Positions 6,351-12,671 of a stretch of 15,356 nucleotides of DNA are shown piece by piece. Made by a program: the position numbers and the translations under genes. The stretch's first letter is position 1. The number at the start of each line of letters is the position of its first letter. Under the pieces are notes generated by a model, which was not told the DNA's origin, did not search any database, and saw nothing but the letters and a program-made list of their open reading frames with translations. Origin of the DNA: JBALVT01 sp036961345 (lineage in GTDB: Bacteria; Pseudomonadota; Gammaproteobacteria; Pseudomonadales; Halieaceae); the NCBI GenBank assembly GCA_036961345.1, contig JBALVT010000095.1, positions 1-15,356 on the forward strand, in the 5' to 3' direction.

Positions 6351-6743
6351 ATGAAAAGATTGCTTTTGACTGCCACTGAAGGCGGGATGCTCCTGTATTG
6401 GGTTGTTGCCTCTTTAGTCGTGGCGGGGCTGCTAAATGTGCCTCCCGAGTATATGTATAGCGATTATCAAAACCCGTTAATCGTGGCCTGGAACTGGTCG
6501 TTTTTTCCTCTGGATGTAATGTTTGCGGTTCTGGGATTGGTAGGACGCTTTGCAAATATTGACCCTTATCGTAAACAATTTTTATCTGTTGTTTCACTGT
6601 CACTTATGTTCTGTGCAGGTTTAATGGCGATTTCTTTTTGGATTGTTAATCGTGACTTTGATCCGTTTTGGTGGGGAATAAATGTTTGGCTTCTTGTCTT
6701 ATCGACCTGGGCTCTCCTGGAGCATTATCGCTATAGCCGATAA
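6351..6743 (+). CDS. Small four-helix membrane protein of unknown function
   Basis: This 130-aa integral membrane protein has four predicted helices, roughly at residues 10-29, 48-66, 79-98 and 106-123. There is no cleavable signal peptide. A conspicuous aromatic stretch, MYSDYQNPLIVAWNWSFFPLD (about 35-55), resembles a motif I associate with the uncharacterised YvaD/DUF5360-type membrane proteins. That match is from memory and weak. The ATG at 6351 gives a basic MKR N-terminus, but no clear Shine-Dalgarno sequence precedes it. It lies 78 bases upstream of lipA on the same strand and may share a transcript. I cannot assign a function. Confidence 0.75.
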   Translation: MKRLLLTATEGGMLLYWVVASLVVAGLLNVPPEYMYSDYQNPLIVAWNWSFFPLDVMFAVLGLVGRFANIDPYRKQFLSVVSLSLMFCAGLMAISFWIVNRDFDPFWWGINVWLLVLSTWALLEHYRYSR

Positions 6744-6821
6744 CGGCGGTCATGTCGCATACTTTCCCGGTTTGCTTGAGTTATACTTAAAAGCCTCTTT
6801 TTTACTTTAGTCAAAGCAGCT

Positions 6822-7817
6822 ATGTCCGACAAAAATGTCATTCCCAGTGTTCAAATCGCCAGCGGCGACAAATTTGTCAATGACAAGGGAATCAGGGCCA
6901 TCAAGGACGGCATTAAGGCCAGTACCGGGGATGCGCCTCGCCTGCCCAAACCCAAGTGGTTGCGGGTGAAAGTGGCCGGTGGCCCGGTATTTGAGAACGT
7001 CAAAAAAATTGTTACCGAACACAAATTGGCCACCGTATGTGAGGAGGCCAAATGCCCCAATATGGGGGAATGTTGGAGTGCTGGCACTGCCACCATTATG
7101 CTTATGGGCGATGTGTGTACCAGAGCGTGCCGCTTTTGCGCCGTAAATACAGGCAACCCCAAGGGTTGGCTGGACCTTGATGAACCTGAACACACCGCCC
7201 GCTCAGTGGCATTAATGGGTTTAAAGTATGTGGTACTGACGTCGGTCAACCGTGACGATCTCGACGATGGCGGTGCAGGGCATTACGCTGCTTGTGTAAA
7301 GCGGGTGAAGGAGGTTAACCCCGACACGGCAGTGGAGGCATTAACGCCCGATTTTGAAGGTGTTTTGAGTGATGTTGAGGCGGTAGTGGATTCGGGCGTA
7401 GAAGTTTTTGCCCAGAATGTGGAAACTGTAAAACGGCTCACTCACCCGGTGCGAGATCCGCGCGCCAGCTACGAGCAAACGCTGAGAGTGCTGGCACATG
7501 CCAAGGCGTATAAGCCGGATGTATTGACCAAAACCAGTGTAATGCTGGGTTTGGGGGAGACAGAGGATGAAATACGCGAGACGATGGATGATCTTCGCGC
7601 CGCTAATGTCGATATTTTAACGTTTGGTCAATATCTACAGCCCACCGCGCACCACCTGCCGATTGAGCGCTATGTTACCCCGGAGCAGTTTGAGGAATAC
7701 CGCCAGCAAGGTCTGGCCAGGGGCTTCCTGGAAGTCGTGTCCGGTGTTCTTGTTCGCTCAAGCTATCGTGCTGAACAGGTGCTGCAGAAAAATAACGTCG
7801 GGCTCGTTTCCCCCTAG
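6822..7817 (+). CDS. lipA: Lipoyl synthase
   Basis: This is a 331-aa cytoplasmic radical-SAM enzyme that inserts two sulfur atoms into octanoyl groups on the lipoyl domains of pyruvate and 2-oxoglutarate dehydrogenases and the glycine-cleavage H protein. The auxiliary 4Fe-4S cluster ligands are Cys73, Cys78 and Cys84 in CEEAKCPNMGEC. The radical-SAM cluster ligands are Cys99, Cys103 and Cys106 in CTRACRFC. The conserved C-terminal RSSY motif (about 312-315) supplies the serine ligand of the auxiliary cluster. The N-terminus has about 45 family-variable residues. No lipB is adjacent, although lipB often precedes lipA, so the octanoyl transferase must lie elsewhere. A possible -10 TATACT lies at 6782-6787 without a clear -35. 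The PLP-enzyme gene follows after 28 bases. Confidence 0.98.
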   Translation: MSDKNVIPSVQIASGDKFVNDKGIRAIKDGIKASTGDAPRLPKPKWLRVKVAGGPVFENVKKIVTEHKLATVCEEAKCPNMGECWSAGTATIMLMGDVCTRACRFCAVNTGNPKGWLDLDEPEHTARSVALMGLKYVVLTSVNRDDLDDGGAGHYAACVKRVKEVNPDTAVEALTPDFEGVLSDVEAVVDSGVEVFAQNVETVKRLTHPVRDPRASYEQTLRVLAHAKAYKPDVLTKTSVMLGLGETEDEIRETMDDLRAANVDILTFGQYLQPTAHHLPIERYVTPEQFEEYRQQGLARGFLEVVSGVLVRSSYRAEQVLQKNNVGLVSP

Positions 7818-7845
7818 TTGTTTGCCAGGGAGATGCCGAGTATCA

Positions 7846-8739
7846 ATGACTGATCTGAATCTGTTACACCGCCTAAGTGACACGCCAGTACTGGGTGTGT
7901 CTATGGCTGGCGTATCGGTCCTGCGCCTGGATCTTTGTGGTGGCCTTGCCCCGGGCAATAAAACATTCAAACTCGCAGAGAATCTGGCCGAGGCCAACAG
8001 GCTCGGGGTCAAACGGCTATTGTCTTTTGGCGGCGCCTGGTCCAATCATTTACATGCTCTGGCAGCAGTGGGCGCCGAAGGGGACATTGAAACCATTGGC
8101 ATTGTCCGTGGCGAGGTGTCGTCTACCCCCTCGGCAATGTTGGTAGATGCATTAGACTGGGGAATGCGATTAGAACATGTCTCGAGGCAGGACTATCGCC
8201 GTCGGCGCGATCCGGATTATCTCCGGGGCCTTGAGCAACGGTATGGCCCATGCCTGATAATCCCTGAAGGCGGTGCCAACGCTGCTGGAGCGGCTGGTTG
8301 CTCGCGAGTCGCCCAGTTGCTGCCAAAGACCGCAGAATTTGGTTCCGTTGTTGTCCTTCCGGTTGGCACTGGAACCACTTTGGCCGGGGTAGCGTCAGCA
8401 TTGGGGCAGGAAACTGTAGTGTTAGGGATATCGGTGCTGAAGGGGGCTTATGATCTGAATGATAACGTTGCCCACCTGCTGGAGAAAATGTCACCGGGGG
8501 CTGCGGCGGATTGGCGAATATTGCATGACTATCACTGTGGAGGTTACGCGAAAGTCAGTCCAGGCTTGAAAGCGTTTATCCTGGCTTTTGAAGCGGTTCA
8601 CCAGATTCCACTGGACCCGGTATACACAGGCAAGGCGCTCTACGGGATCCATCAGATGCTCCAGCGGGGAGATAAACTGGAGCGCTGCGTCTTTGTGCAT
8701 ACAGGCGGTCTTCAGGGGCGTCGCGGCTTTGCCTGGTAG
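7846..8739 (+). CDS. PLP-dependent enzyme, ACC deaminase/D-cysteine desulfhydrase-like
   Basis: This is a 297-aa fold-type II PLP enzyme of the ACC deaminase/D-cysteine desulfhydrase group. The probable Schiff-base lysine is Lys39 in PGNKTFKLAENL, aligning with GGNKTRKLE of Pseudomonas ACC deaminase (Lys51 there). GGAWSNHLHALAA (62-74) matches the substrate-binding SNH segment, and PVGTGTTLAG is the glycine-rich phosphate loop. It is about 40 residues shorter than classical ACC deaminase (about 338 aa), so a D-cysteine desulfhydrase-like or unknown lyase role is at least as likely. I chose ATG 7846 because the family N-terminus starts there. A longer in-frame reading from 7624 lies wholly inside lipA and is not family-like. 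It probably shares a transcript with lipA. Confidence 0.85.
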   Translation: MTDLNLLHRLSDTPVLGVSMAGVSVLRLDLCGGLAPGNKTFKLAENLAEANRLGVKRLLSFGGAWSNHLHALAAVGAEGDIETIGIVRGEVSSTPSAMLVDALDWGMRLEHVSRQDYRRRRDPDYLRGLEQRYGPCLIIPEGGANAAGAAGCSRVAQLLPKTAEFGSVVVLPVGTGTTLAGVASALGQETVVLGISVLKGAYDLNDNVAHLLEKMSPGAAADWRILHDYHCGGYAKVSPGLKAFILAFEAVHQIPLDPVYTGKALYGIHQMLQRGDKLERCVFVHTGGLQGRRGFAW

Positions 8740-8750
8740 CACTTGGCCTG

Positions 8751-9695
8751 CTAGTCATGGCGTTGGCCATTGCCTTCGGGCCAGCCATTGCCCGCCACAA
8801 AAAAACGCGCGAGCTCTTTACCAGTTTGATCCAGTGCGGCCACAAGTTGAGGCCTGGTTTGTTCTTCAAAGTGGCTAAGCATGGTTTGCAGAAGGTCATC
8901 CGCACCCAACTGCTCGTCATGTGAAGGGTTTTGAACCGGTGACAGCCACTGAAATTTGGGGAGGTGAAAGAAGGCGTGCCACTGATCTCGCGCGCAATAC
9001 TGTGCCAGCTGATCGAGATGAATCCACTGACTTAAGGGTCTGTCTGAGTTGTAGCCGTAGGGTGGCAGCAGCTCGTCCACTGCCGATTGAAAGATATATC
9101 CCTTAATCTCGACTTCTCGAGCGACATCCAGTATGCCCAGCTTCGACAGTAGCGCTTTTGCCGGGGTTTTGTCGGCCAGTTGAATCTGGCGGTCCATCAG
9201 GTGGGTAATTTTTAGGTCCAGTCTGTCCTGGCATTCCGGGCCCCACCATTCGTGCCAACAGCTGGTTTGTCCGGGTTCTGTAACGATACGATTACTGAGG
9301 AAGTATTTCACAGCAAGCTCCAGATGGAAGTGGCGCTCCCTCTCGTGACAGTAATAGATACAGTCGAATTCGCCTATGGTTCTACCCTGGTCGTGTACTG
9401 GCAAGTTATGGACAACAAGGTCCACCAAAGTGTCCTGCTGCAGAAAAAAGTGCCAAAGACCCTCAAAGTAAATACCCAATCGATGGCTGCGAATACCGGC
9501 GATATGAGCAATTAGTGCGCTGGGGTCTTGATCTAGCGCACGCAACCATTGCCGTCTGGCCACTGTGAGCTGGAGTCCGCAGTTGGCAACGTTTTGTCCA
9601 TCCCCAGACAATTGGTGACTTTTCATCAACGGCGCTTCAAAACACGCCCAGGCGAGGTCACGAACTTGCTGATTTTTATAGGGATACTGCATCAT
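8751..9695 (-). CDS. DUF1853 family protein, possible PD-(D/E)XK-like nuclease
   Basis: This 314-aa soluble protein has the features I know from DUF1853: an RLGIYFEGLWHFFL segment (72-85), RTIGEFDCIY (105-114) and HLELAVKYFL (124-133). The acidic Glu109/Asp111 followed by Glu126-x3-Lys130 recalls the active site of PD-(D/E)XK nucleases; this is my inference, not an assigned activity. Two ATG codons in tandem (9695 and 9692) make the exact start uncertain by one residue, and no strong ribosome site is seen. It is divergent from nadK with 65 bp between them, and convergent with the PLP-enzyme gene, whose stop lies only 11 bases away with no room for a separate terminator. Confidence 0.85.
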   Translation of the reverse strand: MMQYPYKNQQVRDLAWACFEAPLMKSHQLSGDGQNVANCGLQLTVARRQWLRALDQDPSALIAHIAGIRSHRLGIYFEGLWHFFLQQDTLVDLVVHNLPVHDQGRTIGEFDCIYYCHERERHFHLELAVKYFLSNRIVTEPGQTSCWHEWWGPECQDRLDLKITHLMDRQIQLADKTPAKALLSKLGILDVAREVEIKGYIFQSAVDELLPPYGYNSDRPLSQWIHLDQLAQYCARDQWHAFFHLPKFQWLSPVQNPSHDEQLGADDLLQTMLSHFEEQTRPQLVAALDQTGKELARFFVAGNGWPEGNGQRHD

Positions 9696-9722
9696 GACTG
9701 CGCTTGTGTGGCGATTCGTGTT

Positions 9723-9728
9723 TATAAT
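9723..9728 (+). promoter_or_regulatory. Candidate -10 box for nadK
   Basis: A perfect TATAAT lies 32 bases before the nadK start in the 65-bp divergent gap. No good -35 sits 16-18 bases upstream. TG at 9719-9720 is one base away from an ideal extended -10, so the call rests mainly on the consensus hexamer and position. Confidence 0.4.
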
Positions 9729-9760
9729 AACAGTCCTTGGGTCTATAGATGTAAACAGGC

Positions 9761-10645
9761 ATGCACAATTCCTTCAAGACAATTGGTTTGGTCGGGCGTT
9801 CTCAGCAGGAGGGGCTGTCGGAAGTTTTAAGGATATTGCTGGATTTGCTATGGGCTCGTGACCTTGAAGTGCTTCTCGAGAATACTCTCGACGAACTGGT
9901 GCCCGATCTCAACCCCAAACTTGCAACGCGAGATGAAATTGGCCAGGAAGCCGATTTGGTGATTGTGGTGGGCGGCGACGGGAGTCTTTTGAGCGCAGCG
10001 CGTACTTTGTCCAGGTATGATGTACCGGTATTGGGTGTCAATCGGGGTCGATTGGGCTTTCTCACAGATATCACCCCAGATGAAATAGCCATCCAGGTAC
10101 CAGCTGTCCTGGAAGGGCATTATGAGAGAGAGAGCCGATTTTTGCTCGAGGCCCAAGTAAGGCGCGACGGCAAGTTAGTGGGCCGAGCGGATGCCTTGAA
10201 TGACGTCGTGGTCAACTCAGGTACCTCGGCGCAGATGATTGAGCTTGAATTGTCGATCAATGATACTTTTGTTTACAGGCAGCGCGCTGATGGATTGATC
10301 GTGTCTACGCCTACGGGCTCAACCGCATATTCACTGTCGGGAGGTGGGCCTATCATGCACCCGACCCTGGATGCGGTGGTATTGGTGCCCATGTACCCCC
10401 ACGCCTTGAGTAGCCGGCCAATCGTGGTTGATGGCAACAGTGAAATACGCATCGATGTGCTGGAGCGCAACCGCATTCATCCGCCCGTCACTTGCGATGG
10501 CCAGGTAAATATGACCGCCAGGCCCGGTGATTCAGTACATATCTCCAAAGAACCACACAGGCTGACTTTGTTACATCCTGTCGGTCACAGTTTTTATGCC
10601 AGCTGCAGAGACAAACTGCGCTGGAGCAACGCTCTGGGAAATTGA
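9761..10645 (+). CDS. nadK: NAD kinase
   Basis: This is a 294-aa cytoplasmic NAD kinase, the normal length for gammaproteobacteria, which phosphorylates NAD to NADP using ATP or polyphosphate. The GGDGS motif (71-75, catalytic Asp73) and the substrate-binding ND pair (147-148, LNDVVV) are intact. The hinge region STPTGSTAYSLSGGGPI (182-198) is the second family signature. The start at 9761 matches the E. coli type N-terminus (FKTIGLVG), although the ribosome site is weak (CAGG two bases upstream). The next gene, a rhomboid, starts at the base following the TGA stop, which implies translational coupling. Confidence 0.98.
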   Translation: MHNSFKTIGLVGRSQQEGLSEVLRILLDLLWARDLEVLLENTLDELVPDLNPKLATRDEIGQEADLVIVVGGDGSLLSAARTLSRYDVPVLGVNRGRLGFLTDITPDEIAIQVPAVLEGHYERESRFLLEAQVRRDGKLVGRADALNDVVVNSGTSAQMIELELSINDTFVYRQRADGLIVSTPTGSTAYSLSGGGPIMHPTLDAVVLVPMYPHALSSRPIVVDGNSEIRIDVLERNRIHPPVTCDGQVNMTARPGDSVHISKEPHRLTLLHPVGHSFYASCRDKLRWSNALGN

Positions 10646-11518
10646 ATGGCTTTTAGTTTTACGGCCCTGCGTCTTGGTATAGAAGAGGACCTGCTGCCGC
10701 TCAGCGCAGTGTTACATCAACGTGGTGTGCCACACCGTATTTATGAGGAGCGTGGTCAGCAGGTTTTGAAAGTAGACCGCGAAGCGCAGGTGGCGGATGT
10801 CATCACGCTTTATGATGCTTGGCGTGCCGGAGAGTTTCGCATAGAGCGGGTAGAGAGAGCTGCTGGCCCCGCCGCGGCAACGCGACACTCAGCTGTGTCG
10901 AACGCAGTGCTGCTTTCGCCCATTACGATTATTTTAATTGTGCTGAGCATGATCGGGTTTTTACTGTATTACCTGCGCGCACCATTTGAGTGGTTGAGTA
11001 TGCTGACGTTTACACCCTTTACCACCGCCGGTGGTCAAGCGCAGTTTCAGGGGTTTTCCGGCCAGTACTGGCGGCTTTTGACACCCGCATTTTTACATTT
11101 TGGCTGGTTACATATTGCCTTCAACAGCCTCTGGCTGTGGGAACTCGGGTCCAAGATAGAACGGACACTGGGCGCAGTAAATATGATTTTACTTTTCTGT
11201 ACCATCGCTTTGATATCCAATACCGCACAATTTGTTTTTGGCGGCCCTGGTATGTTCGGGGGTATGTCAGGTGTGGTTTACGGTCTTTTGGGTTTTAGTT
11301 GGGCAGGAGCAAAAATTCAGCCGACCTGGGGCTTTGCACCACCGCGCAGTATCATGATTATGATGGTGGGTTGGTTGTTGTTTTGCATGGCCGGCGTGGT
11401 GGAAGTGCTCGGTTTTGGCGCTATTGCCAACGCAGCGCATTTGGGTGGTCTGGTGGCAGGTGCGCTGCTTGGCGCTGCATTTGGCTATTTGTCTCGAATC
11501 TCCCACGACAAGACCTGA
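10646..11518 (+). CDS. GlpG-like rhomboid protease with N-terminal cytosolic domain
   Basis: This is a 290-aa inner-membrane rhomboid. Residues 1-70 form a soluble GlpG-type N-domain, 71-88 a linker, and the six-helix core follows. The active-site elements are Ser208 in GGMSGVVYGLLG and His265 in NAAHLGGLVAGALLG. HFGWLHIAFN (151-160) supplies the oxyanion residues and YWRLLTP (141-147) is the L1-loop WR motif. The family cleaves membrane-embedded substrates. It is fused by position to nadK (stop and start adjacent, no gap). It is the second rhomboid in the window and differs in architecture from the one at 3440-4099, which lacks the N-domain. Confidence 0.93.
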   Translation: MAFSFTALRLGIEEDLLPLSAVLHQRGVPHRIYEERGQQVLKVDREAQVADVITLYDAWRAGEFRIERVERAAGPAAATRHSAVSNAVLLSPITIILIVLSMIGFLLYYLRAPFEWLSMLTFTPFTTAGGQAQFQGFSGQYWRLLTPAFLHFGWLHIAFNSLWLWELGSKIERTLGAVNMILLFCTIALISNTAQFVFGGPGMFGGMSGVVYGLLGFSWAGAKIQPTWGFAPPRSIMIMMVGWLLFCMAGVVEVLGFGAIANAAHLGGLVAGALLGAAFGYLSRISHDKT

Positions 11519-11534
11519 GCCGTAGCGGTATAAT
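11505..11534 (+). promoter_or_regulatory. Candidate sigma-70 promoter for yeaC
   Basis: A perfect TATAAT (11529-11534) is preceded by ACGACA (11505-11510), four of six matches to TTGACA, with an 18-base spacer. It lies at the end of the rhomboid gene and 28 bases before the yeaC ATG. It would allow yeaC, DUF2797 and pepN to be expressed separately from nadK. Confidence 0.45.
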
Positions 11535-11562
11535 TCCCGGCCCCTGCACGCTGGAATAAAAC

Positions 11563-11817
11563 ATGGATTATCAGCAGTTAGTCGACACCATGACCCCGGA
11601 AATCTACCGGAATATGAAGCGTTCTGTAGAGCTTGGGAAATGGCCAGATGGCAAACTGGTAACGCCTGGGCAGCGCGAGCATGCGATGGCAGCGATTATA
11701 GCCTGGGGGGTCGCCAATCTCGAAGAGCATGAGCGTGTTGGCTATATTGATAAAGGGCGCAAATCCGGTGAGGTTTGTGACGATCCCGAAGAAACGCCGC
11801 TGGCGTGGAAAAACTAA
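11563..11817 (+). CDS. yeaC: YeaC family protein (DUF1315)
   Basis: This is an 84-aa soluble protein matching the DUF1315/YeaC family. It has the N-terminal MTPEIYRNMKRSVELGKWPDG, then LTPGQRE-like LVTPGQREHAMAAIIAWG, and an acidic C-terminus DPEETPLAWKN. The function is unknown. The start ATG lacks a strong Shine-Dalgarno sequence (GGAATAAAAC precedes it). The gene sits between the rhomboid and DUF2797 genes, an order I recall as conserved in pseudomonads. The DUF2797 gene begins 16 bases downstream. Confidence 0.9.
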   Translation: MDYQQLVDTMTPEIYRNMKRSVELGKWPDGKLVTPGQREHAMAAIIAWGVANLEEHERVGYIDKGRKSGEVCDDPEETPLAWKN

Positions 11818-11833
11818 TAAAGAGGTAATAATT

Positions 11834-12670
11834 TTGGCCGAACTCCTGGCAAGCGGTGCCGCCCGTAAGATGAAAACGCAGTTGGCCGAGCAGGTTGAAT
11901 ATACCGCCCTGCTAGGCGAGCAAGAAGTGCCCATGAATCAATACCTGGGCAAGGTTTTGACGCTGAAATACCTCGGTGCCATCAACTGTGTTCATTGTGA
12001 CCGCAAGACCAACAAGAGTTTTGCACAGGGTTATTGCTACCCCTGTTTTAAACGTCTGGCGCAGTGTGACACATGTATTATGAGTCCTGAGAGATGTCAT
12101 TTTTCCCAGGGAACCTGCCGGGAACCGGAATGGGGCGAGGCCAATTGCAATATCGATCACTTTGTTTATCTGGCCAATACTTCCGGCATTAAGGTGGGTA
12201 TCACAAGGCACTCCCAAATTCCTACACGCTGGATGGACCAGGGTGCCTCTCAGGCCAAACCAATATTCAGGGTGAGCAGCCGTTTGCAGTCAGGGCTGGT
12301 AGAGACCACCTTTAAGGCGCATATCGCCGACAAGACCAACTGGCGCGCAATGCTGAAGGGCGAAGCTGAACCCGCTGACCTGGAAGCCGTCAGGCAGCAA
12401 TTAATGTCTGAATGTGCGCTCGAAATCGGCGCTTTGCACGATACACATGGCTTGCAGTCAATTACCGTACTGGAAGAAGAGAAAGACACCCTTATAAATT
12501 ACCCGGTGCTGGAGTATCCCAGCAAGGTCAGCTCTTTCAACCTGGATAAAGATCCGGTCGCCGGTGGCACGCTCACCGGTATAAAAGGGCAATACCTGAT
12601 TTTTGATACCGGTGTGATCAATATACGAAAGTACGGTGGCTATCACCTGTCACTGTCTGTGGAGAATTAA
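11834..12670 (+). CDS. DUF2797 protein with zinc-binding cysteines and GIY-YIG-like segment
   Basis: This is a 278-aa protein. I chose the TTG at 11834 because AGAGG lies eight bases upstream and because family members begin shortly before the GxxRKMK motif. The open frame extends back to 11729 but that part overlaps yeaC. An ATG at 11870 is the alternative. Cysteines 52, 55, 68, 71, 78, 81, 88, 95 and 105 form CxxC-like pairs consistent with zinc binding (NCVHCDRK, YCYPCF, QCDTC). Residues 111-134 read VYLANTSGIKVGITR...TRW, close to the GIY/YIG strands of T5orf172-type nucleases, with Glu157 in GLVETTFKAHI as a possible metal ligand. The pepN start is one base after its stop, so the two are translationally coupled. 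The function is unknown. Confidence 0.87.
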   Translation: MAELLASGAARKMKTQLAEQVEYTALLGEQEVPMNQYLGKVLTLKYLGAINCVHCDRKTNKSFAQGYCYPCFKRLAQCDTCIMSPERCHFSQGTCREPEWGEANCNIDHFVYLANTSGIKVGITRHSQIPTRWMDQGASQAKPIFRVSSRLQSGLVETTFKAHIADKTNWRAMLKGEAEPADLEAVRQQLMSECALEIGALHDTHGLQSITVLEEEKDTLINYPVLEYPSKVSSFNLDKDPVAGGTLTGIKGQYLIFDTGVINIRKYGGYHLSLSVEN

Positions 12671-12671
12671 A

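Noticed and set aside
7624..7845. In-frame upstream extension of the PLP-enzyme reading (74 extra residues)
   Set aside because: It lies within lipA in another frame, is basic and Ser/Cys-rich without family similarity, and the ATG at 7846 gives the normal family N-terminus.
11729..11833. Upstream extension of the DUF2797 reading overlapping yeaC
   Set aside because: Its ATG has no ribosome site, the extension is shadow sequence of yeaC, and the TTG at 11834 has a good one.
12636..12671. Longer pepN start
   Set aside because: It lies inside DUF2797, whereas ATG 12672 has GGAG at proper spacing.
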